Source of the DNA: Chelydra serpentina | Lineage: Eukaryota; Chordata; Testudines; Chelydridae | Assembly: GCA_037349315.1 (NCBI GenBank) | Contig: JBAIAC010000608.1 | Location: 186,001-250,000, forward strand | DNA length: 64,000 bases | Direction of reading: 5' to 3' | Shown here: piece after piece, positions 20,961 to 35,104 of the stretch | Numbering within the stretch: position 1 is the stretch's first letter | How the letters are laid out: the number at the start of each line of letters is the position of its first letter | Translations under genes and position numbers: made by a program | The notes under the pieces: model-generated | Seen by the model: only the letters and a program-made list of their open reading frames with translations | Databases searched by the model: none | Told to the model about the DNA's origin: nothing

Positions 20961-21937
20961 ATTAGTCCTTGAGAGCTTCTTCAGACCCTTAGTACCCAGG
21001 TCTCTCTGAGATGGCTGAGCGTGTGGTCTCCTCCCGCGCCTGACTAGCCTCTGCCCTGAGAACGATGCGTCCAGCTTGTTGTGTGCATAGCCAGGGACAT
21101 CCTGCTAACCCCGCAGTGTCAACAGGATGATGTTCACACGGCTCTCGGGCCAGCCCTTCCCTCCTGCAGGCTGGACGCGTGGGGCGGGGATGGAGAAAGA
21201 GGAAATCTGTAACCAGCAACCCGAACCCATTGCTTACCTGGGGCTGCAGCAGAACCACGGTGACCTGAGACGTATCCATGGGAATAGCAGAGCCCTCCTT
21301 TTAAAACTGATGGGGCCATGCCCCCCCCATTGCTCTGCCCCCCTAGAATTGCCCTGCCTGCTGGCTAGTCATGGCAATGTGCTTCCCATAGAAGAGCAGG
21401 AACAGGGCTAGAGGGAAGCCAGTCAACATTTTTTGTTTCTCTGATGAAAACTGGCCCAGTCCCCGCCCCAAACCAAACTTGTCACAAATAATTGTCAACA
21501 ACTGAAGTTTCTGTTTGTGGCTAAGATATTGATTTTTTTTTTAATATTGAAATTGGATTCAGGATTGTTGGGAAGCATTTTTGCAAACAAAGTTGTTAAA
21601 TGACCATGTAAATGGCAACACAGTCCTGCTTCCGTGCTGGGCTCACCCCCCAGCTTGCAGGTCCAACAGCTGCCGGAGAGGAGGAGATCGGTGAAAGCTG
21701 CAGGACCCCCAAATCCAGCTCTTGGGGAGCAGAGCGGCAACAGCAGCAGCAAACCCTCAGGTCCGATCACAGGCCACTGGGCACCACCGCCAGCCCCACG
21801 GACCATGGGGAAGTTAGCCCAGCGTCTGATCTCAGGGACGGGCACCCACGGAGCCACAGCAGCTCATCCTGCCCTGCGCAGCTCCCCCCGGATGAGGTGG
21901 ATCGCTGCCAGCCCGGGGGAGAGACGCTCCCCAGCGA
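20961..21937. other. no recognisable feature
   Basis: Intergenic. Open frames of 90-136 codons at 21127-22044 lack domains. Confidence 0.4.
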
Positions 21938-22192
21938 GTGTGACCAGATGTCCTGATTTTATAGGGCCACTTCCGCTATTTGGGGCTTGGTCTTGTATAG
22001 GCACCAATTACCCCCCACCTAGGGTGACCAGACAGCAAGGGTGAAAAATCGGGACGGGGGGTGGGCGGTAATCGGAGCCCATATAAGAAAACGACCCTAA
22101 AATTGGGACTGTCCCTATAAAACTGGGACATCTGGTCACCCTACCCCAACCGCCTGTCCTGGTTTTTCACACATGCTCTGTGGTCACCCTGT
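21938..22192. mobile_element. nested pair of AGGGTGACC-family MITEs
   Basis: The outer copy begins 'gtgaccagatgtcctgattt' (21940) and ends 'ctctgtggtcaccctg' (22192). It is interrupted at about 22020 by a second copy in inverted orientation ('tagggtgaccagacagcaag' to 'gacatctggtcaccctac', about 22019-22145). Flanking TA at the junctions fits TA target duplication. Confidence 0.8.
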
Positions 22193-22769
22193 CCCCAGCC
22201 CAGCCAGCTGGGTGTGACCATTCCAATCCTGGCTGGCTGCCGAGGAAGTGAGTTACTTTCACTTTCATTCTTCAGCATGCAGACAGCTCCCCCTTCCCCT
22301 AGCACCTCACCCAACCCAGCCCTGCCGGAGGGGAGGGGGGAGAGAGGGGTGCTCTGTGGGGGGGGAGGGGAGGGGGGTGCTGAGTGGGGGGGAGAAGAAT
22401 GGACATTATGGGGAGCAACAAAGGATACTGCCAGTACAGGTGAGTTCCTTCCCCCACCCTTAGCCCCCTCCCCTTCCCAGAGACCCCAGCAGCCAATCCC
22501 CTCCCTCAGACTGTGCTTCAGGCATTCGGCTCTCTCTCGGACCGTCCCTCCCAGCAGAGTGTCTGGTGCCCCCAGACCCCATGGTGCCCTAGGTGGCTGC
22601 CTGTTCTGCCTATGGCTAAGGACGGCCCTGTAGGTGCCCTGAAGGCACCACTTCTGAAGATGTTTGAATTCCTTCCAACGTCTCTCATACAAATGCTAAG
22701 CAGTTGGTGGTGTCATCTTACAGGCGAGGTTGAAATGAGGCTATTTCTTCAGGTGGAAGACAATGCTTG
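22193..22769. other. G-rich non-coding stretch with ISRE-like site
   Basis: Holds an interferon-response-like motif at about 22256-22268 (TTTCACTTTC) and a G-rich tract at 22325-22395. No gene recognised. Confidence 0.4.
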
Positions 22770-22877
22770 TGTGAGGAGTGGGATGTGACTGCACACCTCC
22801 ATATGGAGCCCAGAACAACCTATGATGAAAATTCAGAGCCTTGAGTCTGATGCGTTAGATCATTCGGCCAGACTAAC
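22770..22877 (-). pseudogene. tRNA-Leu(CAA) pseudogene with intron
   Basis: 'CTGGCCGAATGATCTAACGC', 'CAGACTCAAG' (anticodon CAA), an intron of about 24 nt, then 'TTCTGGGCTCC' and 'ATGGAGGTGTGCAG', match vertebrate intron-containing tRNA-Leu(CAA). The acceptor strands no longer pair and the B box has decayed (GCAGTCACATCC). Confidence 0.7.
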
Positions 22878-24080
22878 ACTGTTCGCCAAGCGATTTACCA
22901 ATCTTAGTTTTCTTTAACTTGTTATGAACTCTTCAGGGAGGCGGAGATGGCAAATCTCTTTCAACTTCGAGAGACCTTCGAAAGCACAGCTGATTGTTAT
23001 ATGTAGTGTCCCTGATCACTTTTTAAGTGACTAAAAGATGGTTGCTGCCATCCTGAGAAAGTAATGTTGAACCTCAGACTCCTGCAGGGTGGGCCGGACG
23101 GACAAGCAACCAGCACCCACAACTTCTACCACCTTTTGTTTTTCAAAATAGCTCAGCCCCCAGTGTGTTCAGCCTTTCTGAAAACCTGGCCAAAAATGTT
23201 GGTGCCTAAATTGGAGCTGAGTTCTTCTGAAAATCTGGCTCTAGGGGTGGGTGTGAGACCTTCTGACAATTCTGGTCCATGTGTCTGGAAGCTCTAAGAA
23301 CCTTCAGAACTTTTATCCTGTGCTAGAACCTGAGGAGAAACCTTCCCTCTGCAGAACTCAGCAGAGACTTTCTCATTGACTTACAATCACAGTGTTTCAT
23401 CTTGATCCCAGGTTTAAGTACCAACAAAATGCATTTATTGTATTTTTATATGCAATGTGACACAAACACCCCTAGTTGGGCAGAGGGATAGAAGTAGGGC
23501 TGCCACTATACTATATTGCCTTTCATCAGAAGCTACCTGAGCAAGGTAAGAACCAGGGGCCAACAGGGGACGGGTACATCGTCCATGCTTAGAACACTTC
23601 AGCAGCTAGACCTCAGGAATGGAAGAGGCTAATGGCCCGTTTCTCTGGGATGGTTCCTTCCAAAGACTGGTATATAGAGTGGGATGAACGTTTTTTGGAG
23701 GAATATTTGATTTGCTGAGATATTTTGGTTGACCCAAAATGATTTTTTGGTTTTGTTTCAGCAAGAAAATTGGAAAAAATATTCATCTTGGGTCAACCTG
23801 AATGTCTATTATTGTTATTATAATGTTGGTTAGGCTAGCTAGCAAGGGGAAAAATAATTTGCACGTCTATTTATGTAAAAGGGCACGCGGCCTGGACTTC
23901 GAGGCGCACAGTGGAAACATGCCGACATTCTGTTACTAGTCAGTGGGAAGCTTTGATTTTTATATAGTCTCCAAAGCCCTTCCCCACACCATGTCGAAGA
24001 TGGGGGAATCAGAAAAAAACAGGGATTTGTTTAACCTGCAAGTGAAGACTAACTGAAGGATTTTTAATATAAAGTCACTT
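22878..24080. other. no recognisable feature
   Basis: AT-richer intergenic sequence without gene, tRNA or repeat family that I can name. Confidence 0.4.
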
Positions 24081-24146
24081 TTCCCTAACTGGGAATCGAA
24101 CCCAGGGCGTAGCAGTGCCAAATCCTAACCACTAGACCACCAGGGA
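24081..24146 (-). pseudogene. tRNA-Glu pseudogene with anticodon-arm deletion
   Basis: TCCCTGGTGGTCTAGTGGTT at the 5' end and CTGGGTTCGATTCCCAG with TTAGGGAA at the 3' end are tRNA-Glu. The centre has lost about 7 nt ('GGCACTGCTACGCCC'), removing the anticodon stem. Both promoter boxes remain intact, so a truncated transcript is conceivable. Confidence 0.8.
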
Positions 24147-25156
24147 CATGGCGATGGTGCTGGTTTTTCTCACTTATATGACACTTTCTCAGGTTACTTT
24201 CTATCCAGTTTCTGAAGTTGTTCTTTTGTCCAGTCCCTGAGGGGCTGAGAGCAGAGAGTGCAGGAACCCCTGTGTTCAGGGTCACAACCTGAGCCCAACC
24301 CAAGGTACCGAAACAAGCTCAACTGATGCTTTCTCCAGCAGGGTCACAGAGCAACTCAAAGAAAACCCACGAGGAACAATCCTCCTCTGAATTCATTTAG
24401 CCCATCGCAACCCTCTCAGCAGCCGACCGGGAGGACACTGAGCTGATAGGAGCTCTGGCCTAGAGACCAAGGGAGGCCGTTGCTCCCCCTTGGTGTGAGC
24501 TGGTCACATTCTGACTCCATGGAACGGGGCTCGGAGCTTTGCCATCTGGTGAGTTCTGTGTCCTCAACAAGCCACCACAGAGCTGAACCCCCCGGACCCT
24601 TCTGCTGGGAGCATGGTGATTGCACAACAGCTGCAAGCCCCTTTCCCCTCTCCTCGGCCTCCCCGGACCTTCCCCACACATGGTTTCATCAGACGCGGGA
24701 GGGATCTAACGACCTGCAGGTCTCGCTAACCCAGCTCTCAAGGCAAACAGCGATTCCCTTCTCTGACATGCCTGAGGCCTGGCTTCTTTTGGTTTTTCCC
24801 CAGGGGGACCAGATTACTTGTGAAAATGTGTGTGTGGCGTGCGGGGAACCGGCTTGTCTGCCCCACTCCGGGAGCTGAGAAGCTTTTTCAGACTCTCCCC
24901 CACTAGATGAGTCCAGCAGCACCTGCCCATGGTGGGAGACTCCTAAATTCCACCCTCCCTCCCTGGTTTCTCTGACTAGCTGATGACGACAGCGTTCTCA
25001 GCCAACCCCAGCTCTCTGGTCTAGAAAGCAGCATCTAACCGGCCTTGGAACAGCTCCGGTTTGCTCGCTGGACATGTAACAAAGCAGGAAAACGGTAAAT
25101 GTCAGAAATGGAACCTCAGCTCGCAAATAAACACCCTCAGGGATCCTTCTACACTC
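24147..25156. other. no recognisable feature
   Basis: Intergenic. A 132-codon frame at 24480-24878 lacks any domain. Confidence 0.4.
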
Positions 25157-25825
25157 AGGGTATGTCTACGTTATGAAATTATGTCGAATTTATAGAAGTC
25201 GAGCTTTAGGCCTGGTCTACACTAGGACTTTATGTCAAATTTAGCAGCGTTAACTCGATTTAACCCCTCACCCGTCCACATTAGGAAGTAATTTATTTCA
25301 ACATAAATGGCTCTTTAATTCGATTTCTGTACTCCTCCCCGACAAGTGCACTAGGCACACTTGTCATTCTGGGAGGGGGTTTTCATGTTCTCTATGTGGG
25401 GGGGGGGGGTAACTTTCTGGTGGGGGAGGGTGGCTGCTGATCTTTTGCGGCCGGCGATAGCCTGCATGACAGATCCATGCAGCAGGGGATCTGTGGCCGC
25501 AATCCACGGCCAAAAAGTCACACAGGCCCCCCCCCACACACACAGTTGCGAATAGGAGGGGTTGCTGGCTCCCTTGAAACAAGCAGTCCAGCACTTCGGA
25601 CTGCTCTGGGAGCAGGAGCCTGTCATTCCCCGAGTTTGGAAGCGTACTTTCCAACACTCCACCCGCTCCCCAACCGCAGTATGCATCCCAGGTTAAACCC
25701 TTAACCGAGAAATCATTAATAGAGATGGTTTTAATAAACAATGTTTCCTTTATTATACTTTTAAAGCGTTGAATGAAGGGGGGGAAGCAGGTTGGTAATT
25801 GGAGAGGATAGGCAACAGAAACTGG

Positions 25826-26124
25826 GGGTACGTCTATACTTACACGTCCTGTCGGAGGCGTGGGATCGATGTTCTGGGTTCGATTTATCGCGTCTTGTCT
25901 AGACGCGATAAATCAAACCAGGAAGTGCTCCGCCGTTGACGCTGGTAATCCAGCTCGACGAACGGAGTAGGCGGAGTCGACGGGGGAGCCTGCGCGCCGC
26001 GTGTGGACCCCGGGTAAGTGCTTTTTCATTCGAACTAAGATAGTTCGACTTCAGCTACGTTATTCACGTAGCTGAAGTTGCGTATCTTAGTTCGAATTAT
26101 GGGGTTAGTGTAGACCAGCCCTGG
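25826..26124. mobile_element. Harbinger MITE nested in the transposon
   Basis: Starts 'gggtacgtctatacttacac' and ends 'gttagtgtagaccagccctg', with inverted ends of Harbinger type. It contains a near-perfect internal palindrome (about 26034-26095, 'cgaactaagatagttcgact' ... 'tatcttagttcg'). Confidence 0.7.
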
Positions 26125-26207
26125 GTAAAGAAACGGGGGCAGGTTCAGCTTCTGTTTAAACAAGCGTAACAGTCACTGGTTACCCAGCTCGCTCTGGAAG
26201 CTAGCTT

Positions 26208-27447
26208 TCAAAGCTTCCCGGATGCGCAGCGCGTCCCGCTGGGATCTTCTAATCGCCCTGGTGTCCGGCTGTGCGTAATCAGCAGCAGGCGATTAGCCTC
26301 AACCTCCCACCCCTCCATAAACGTCTCCCCCTTGCTCTCACAGAGATTGTGGAGCACACAGCACGCTGCAATCACAATGGGGATATTTGTTTGGCTGAGA
26401 TCGGAGCGAGTAAGTAAGCTTCTCCAACGACCTTTGAGACGGCCAAAGGCACACTCCACCACCATTCTGCACTTGCTCAGCCGGTAGTTGAAGAGCTCCT
26501 TTTCAGTGTCCAGGGCTCCCGTGTATGGCTTCATGAGCCAGGGCATTAGCGGGTAGGCAGGGTCCCTGAGGATCACTATAGGCATCCCCAGCAGTTATTT
26601 TGCGGTCCGGGAAATAAACACCCTCTTGCAGCCGTCTAAACAGACCAGAGTTTTTGAAAACACGAGCATCATGAACCTTGCCCGGCCATCCGACATTGAT
26701 GTTAGTAAAACGTCCTTTGTGGTCCACTAGTGCTTGCAGCACCATAGAAAAATAGCCCTTTCGGTTAATGTACTGGCTGCCCTGGTGCTCCGGTCCCAGG
26801 ATAGGGATGTGTGTCCCATCAATAGCCCCGCCGCAGTTTGGGAATCCCATAGCGGAAAAGCCATCTATGATCACCTGCATGTCTCCAAGGGTCACTATCT
26901 TTGAGAGCAGCAGGTCAACGATTGCATGGGCTACCTGCATCACAGCAACCCCCACGGTAGACTTGCCCACTCCAAATTGATTCGCGACTGACCGGTAGCT
27001 GTCAGGAGTTGCAAGCTTACACAGGGCTATGGCCACTCGCTTCTGGATAGTGAGGGCTGCTCGCATCCGGGTGTCTTTGCGCTTCAGGGCAGGGGACAGC
27101 AACTCACAAAGTTCCAGGAAAGTGCCCTTACGCATCTGAAAGTTTCGCAGCCACTGGGATTCATCCCAGACCTGCAGCACTATGCGGTCCCACCAGTCAG
27201 TGCTTGTTTCCCTTGCCCAGAATTGCCGTTCCACAGGATCAACGTGCCCCATTGCCACCATGATTTCTACGGGCCGGGGTCCCGTGCTTTGCGAGAGGTC
27301 TGTGCCCCTCTCAGAGTTCATGTCCTCCCGGAGCTTCCGTTGCCTCCTCACCCGATTTCTCTGCATCTGCCTCTGGAAAAGGTGGACGATAAGGCGTGAG
27401 GTGTTGACAATGGACAGAACAGCAGTGATAATCGCGGAGGGCTCCAT
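26208..27447 (-). pseudogene. Harbinger transposase (HARBI1-like), frameshifted
   Basis: Two overlapping frames. The upstream 314 codons (27447 down to 26503) hold a predicted helix-turn-helix (about residues 148-172), the first catalytic Asp in AIDGTH (D210) and the second in VHDARVF (D260). The downstream 125 codons (26585 down to 26208) hold RDPAYPLMPWL and the catalytic Glu in VECAFGRLKGRW. The frames differ by one, and the true reading switches near 26585-26600, so one small indel breaks the DDE enzyme. The family excises and inserts DNA with Harbinger ends in the nucleus. Apart from the indel the sequence is well preserved, suggesting a young element. A start upstream of M1 cannot be excluded. 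Confidence 0.88.
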
Positions 27448-27827
27448 GCTCGCTGTCCTCTGGCGTCTGCGCTGTCAATCACCAGAAAAGGGGGCGATTT
27501 AATTGCCCGCCGGCGCTTTCACGTAGGGAGGGTGGGAGTGTGGGTCGAGTGATGACATTTACCTATAACCACCCTCGACACATTTTTGGCCCCAGAAGGC
27601 ACTGGGGGCTACACCCAGAATTCCAGTGGGCAGCGGGGACTGAGGGAACTGTGGGATAGGTACCCACAGTGCACCGCTTGCAATGTCAGCGCTTGCCCTG
27701 TTACTGTGGACTCACAAATTCAATGTAATGTCCTTGCTGTGGATTCCCACGATCGACTTTGCAATATCGGTTTCAAAAGTTTGGTTTAAGAAAAATCGAA
27801 CTAGTCTCGTAGTGTAGACATACCCTG

Positions 27828-28215
27828 AGAGAGACGCTGTGTGCATTACCCCACATGGCCACCTGGTGTCACTGTTGCTCTCTGAGAGAGCTGCTGTGTG
27901 CATTACCCCACATGGCCACCCAGTGTCACTGTTGCTCTCTGAGAGAGACGCTGTGTGCATTACCTCACATGGCCACCCGGTGTCACTGTTGCTCTCTGAG
28001 AGAGACGCTGTGTGCGTTACCCCACGTGTCCACCTGGTGTCACTGTTGCTCTCTGAGAGAGACGCTGTGTGCATTACCGCATGTGGCCACCCGGTGTCAC
28101 TGTTGCTCTCTGAGAGAGATGCTGTGTGCATTACCCCACGTGGCCACCCAGTGTCACTGTTGCTCTCTCACAAAGATGCTGTGTGCGTTACCCCAGGTGG
28201 CCACCCAGTGTCACT
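27828..28215. repeat. 57-bp minisatellite, array 2
   Basis: The same unit as array 1 in the opposite orientation ('tgtcactgttgctctctgag' ... 'gtgtgcattaccccac'), about seven copies at 57-bp spacing. The array begins immediately at the right end of the Harbinger element. Confidence 0.93.
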
Positions 28216-28489
28216 GGGGGTCCCTCAGCACCATCTGCTCTGTGGGGTGGTGGAAAGCTCCAAAGGGCCCATTGTACCCCTCGGGAGGGGGAAGCCCCAG
28301 GGGCCCGCTCCCACTCTGGCCACTGCAGGGGAAGCCCCGGGGGCCCTGTGGGGCAGGGCTCAGCTGGGTGTTTATTCCTTCCTGTCATCGCTGTGGAAGT
28401 GTAAACAGAGAGAATTTGCTCCTCTTTTCTATGCGGAACAAAAGAAGGCGGCTGAATCATTTCCAGGGCTGTAAGTAATACAACAGCGA
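28216..28489. other. no recognisable feature
   Basis: GC-rich non-coding sequence between the 57-bp array and the tRNA-module fragment. Confidence 0.4.
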
Positions 28490-28507
28490 GGGGAAGGAAA
28501 GAAGCTC

Positions 28508-28590
28508 TCCTTCAAGCTGGAGTCACAAGGGCGAGGTAAGGATGACTTCCTGGGAGCCGGCTCCAGTTCTTTGCTCTACCAGCCGACCCA
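28508..28590 (-). pseudogene. tRNA-Tyr pseudogene, third copy, truncated
   Basis: 'ctccttcaagctggagtcac' to 'tctaccagccgacccacc' matches 47367-47450 in the same orientation and 10747-10830 in reverse. Homology stops at about 28591, so the 5' acceptor is missing. Confidence 0.65.
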
Positions 28591-28925
28591 CCTGGGCTTA
28601 CATCCCACGACCTAGTGGATGCAAGGCCCAGGTAGTTTTTGCCTCACTGTAGCTTGTTGGGATCAAACCTCTCTCCCCCACCTGGAGCTGATGAACATTC
28701 CTGGCTGGAGGGACACACACTCCAACGACTCAAAAGGAAAAGAGTTGATAGAAAAATCACAGGACTGACCCCAAAGAAGGGTGAGCTGCAAAAGGCAGAA
28801 GCAGGCAACTCCTCTGCGGGAGCTGAGAGACCACGGTGAACATGGTGCAAAGGTCACTATGTGGGAATTCACAATTGTGATTTTAAAAACAAACAAACAA
28901 TCTTTGGCCAGCCGGAATCGAGGCA

Positions 28926-28931
28926 TTTATT
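28926..28931 (-). promoter_or_regulatory. polyadenylation signal AATAAA of the zinc-finger gene
   Basis: AATAAA on the minus strand about 10 bp beyond the stop codon of the last zinc-finger exon. It is closer than usual, so the real 3' end may use another signal. Confidence 0.4.
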
Positions 28932-28940
28932 ACACTTCTC

Positions 28941-29398
28941 TCATACGTGGATTTTCTGATGTCTAATAAGGCTTGAGCGATAACTGAAGCATTTCCCGCA
29001 CTCAGAGCATGTGTAGGGCGTCGCTCCTGTGTGGAGTCTCTGATATGTGATCAGGGCAGAGCTCTGCTTAAAACTCTTCCCACACTCAGAGCACAGGTAG
29101 GGCGTCTCTCCGGTGTGGATTCTACGATGTGTGATGAGGACTGAGTTATAACTCAAGCTTTTCCCACACTCAGAGCGTCTCTCTTCCGAGTTGATTCTCT
29201 CGTGTGTAATAAGGTCTGAGAGGCTACTGACGTTTTCCTCTGGCCTCTGCTGAGTCTCACAGGCTTTTGCTTTTTCTGGGAGTGCACAACGCCCGGAAAC
29301 ATTCCCATTGGATATTCCTGATAACGTTCCATGTGGTTCTACTTGCTCAGCATTTTCCTGGTGGGGTGAATCCTCATTCTCACTCACCATCCCAACAC
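28941..29398 (-). CDS. zinc-finger gene, last coding exon
   Basis: The acceptor CTGTCTCCCATCAG precedes GTGTTGGGATGGTGAGTGAG, typical of reptile KRAB-ZNF last exons. The linker region is followed by a degenerate first finger ([18 protein letters not shown] lacks the usual Y-x-C start), then [10 protein letters not shown]...H and [10 protein letters not shown]...H, with linkers HTGETP and HTGATP. The exon stops at TGA 28943-28941 after HQKIHV. The usual family has many more fingers. Confidence 0.8.
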
Positions 29399-29814
29399 CT
29401 GATGGGAGACAGAGAGAATCCAGACACAGGTCACTCCCTGCACCAGAGAGAAAAGCAATCTCAGAGAGAGGAATGGAAAAAGGTGTGAACAAACCAAAAT
29501 ATGTGCGGGAGAGACCAAACCTATCAGGAGCTGATTTTCTCCAAACCCTTCCCCAGAGGAGAGAGAGGAAGGGATCAATTTTGGGTGTGCATCTCACCAG
29601 AACTCTCAGGGGAAAGCGAGATTGGCAAGGGATCTGCTGCCAACTGTCAGTGAGGATAGGTGGAAAGCCATGAGTGACATCTGCCTAATGATTCCACATC
29701 TGCAGGGAACAATCCTGAACTTGGAAAGCTCACAACTTGGAGAGTCTTGGTAGGGCATCCCAAATGTTTCCTGTATTCACGGACAGTTTTTAGTTGGTTT
29801 ACCCAATTCCTCAC

Positions 29815-29928
29815 CTGTGCAGGCAGCTCTCGGGAGCACTTCTTTCTTAGAGCTCCGGAGGTCTGGGACCCACGGCTCTTCCTCTCATTCCAGCTGCGAG
29901 ATCACATCAGGTGTGGAAACTGGAAACC
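29815..29928 (-). CDS. zinc-finger gene, third coding exon with premature stop
   Basis: It lies between acceptor GCCTTCAGCAG and donor GTGAGG and reads FPVSTPDVISQLE, then TGA, then EEEPWVPDL. This is the KRAB-B-like or linker exon of the family, where Glu or Gln is expected in place of the stop. It is in phase with exons 2 and 4. Confidence 0.8.
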
Positions 29929-34037
<4,109 letters not shown>

Positions 34038-34160
34038 TAGGGTGACCAGATGTCCCGATTTCATAGGGACAGTCCTGATTTTGGGGTCTTTTTCTTAGAT
34101 AGGCTCCTATTACCCCCCACCCCCGTCCCAATTTTTCACATTTGTTGTCTGGTCACCCTA
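34038..34160. mobile_element. AGGGTGACC-family MITE
   Basis: TAGGGTGACCAGATGTCCCG to TTGTCTGGTCACCCTA, 123 bp, intact inverted ends. A right-end fragment ('tttttcacacttgctgtctg', 34215-34242) follows after about 50 bp of TG-rich sequence. Confidence 0.85.
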
Positions 34161-34345
34161 GTGTGCGTGTGTGTGTGCACTATTTGCATCCTTGTGCCAC
34201 TTCCCTCTCAAATTTTTCACACTTGCTGTCTGGTCATCCTAGCTCCAACCTCCAAACCAGACAGTGCAAACGTTCCCATCTCCGGTGTATTTCTGTCCCT
34301 CTTCCTCCCGCAGGAACCCACCAGCAACCCACCGATAATCCCTAC

Positions 34346-34369
34346 CTGAACTGGCTCCTCTGCAGCCAT
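34346..34369 (-). CDS. zinc-finger gene, first coding exon
   Basis: Encodes MAAEEPVQ then donor GTAGGG. It joins in phase to GPVTFEEV of the KRAB exon, the standard start of this protein type. The exon continues upstream as 5' UTR for an unknown length. Confidence 0.8.
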
Positions 34370-34429
34370 GTCTCTACCCTGTCCCACAGGAGGACGGGAT
34401 GAACTGGAGCAAAATACGGACATTATTCT

Positions 34430-34615
34430 GCAGCCTGGCAGGGTGAGAAGGGCAGTTGTGGAGGTTTCAGAACAGGCTTTAATTCATTTCACAGCACGAT
34501 TGCCCCAGGCTTTTCCCCTGCAGACAGACACCCTAGAGTCTGCCATGCTGAGAAAATGCTCGATCTCTTTATTACAGTGGAGACCTTGCCACTCCTGCCA
34601 GGCTAAACCCACAGA
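34430..34615. repeat. inverted repeat A, left copy
   Basis: 'tgtggaggtttcagaacagg' ... 'ccatgctgagaaaatgct' ... 'tctctttattacagtgg' matches 36755-36925 in reverse orientation ('cactgtagtaaagagatg' ... 'ccctgttctgcaacctccac'). Confidence 0.75.
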
Positions 34616-35104
34616 GACATTTTGAACCTCTTTTCTCCCTCCCCCCATTCTGTAACAAAGCATCTGAACACAATGCTAGAAAAAAGCAGAGCCAAAGTAT
34701 TTACTGTGGGGGATTCCCTTGGACACTGACCCCACGGCAGCCACACCCCAGTAGGAGGGATATGGAGTCAGGAACTGGGTTTTCCTCTGTTTGATCCTCA
34801 TCTTTTCCACAGGAAAATGATTTTACCTAGGGTGCAGTAATACATCTGTCTGGGCAGATTAGAGATCTGGAAATCTCTCTCCAAACTCTTCTCTCCCATG
34901 GCTCCTTTCAGTCTCTCTTTCTCCTTTTCCCTGTCCCCTCTCCCTGCCCGTCTGGTAGGAAAGTCCCATTGCTGGGTTGTTTGCTTCCCCAAGGCTGGAT
35001 TTGCTCCTGCAATTGCTAATGGGACGAGAAATGAGGGGGGAGGGTCTGTTTGAGTAGAGTCATTTTAAGGCCAGACCCCAGCATTTTCCCCTCATTTCTT
35101 CCAG
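34616..35104. other. no recognisable feature
   Basis: Intergenic or 5' region of the zinc-finger locus. No exon or repeat identified. Confidence 0.4.

Larger units (their letters stand above)
25157..27826 (-). mobile_element. PIF/Harbinger DNA transposon with transposase remnant
   Basis: About 2.7 kb bounded by inverted ends AGGGTATGTCTACGTTATG (left) and, reversed, AGGGTATGTCTACACTACG (right). The interior encodes a Harbinger transposase on the minus strand. A second Harbinger-like end at about 25209 ('ggcctggtctacactaggac') and a nested MITE (25826-26124) show a layered insertion history. The separate Myb-like protein that Harbinger elements need is not seen. Target duplication is unclear. 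Confidence 0.8.

Noticed and set aside
22321..22480. G-rich tract considered as a telomeric repeat
   Set aside because: No TTAGGG periodicity. Irregular polypurine sequence.
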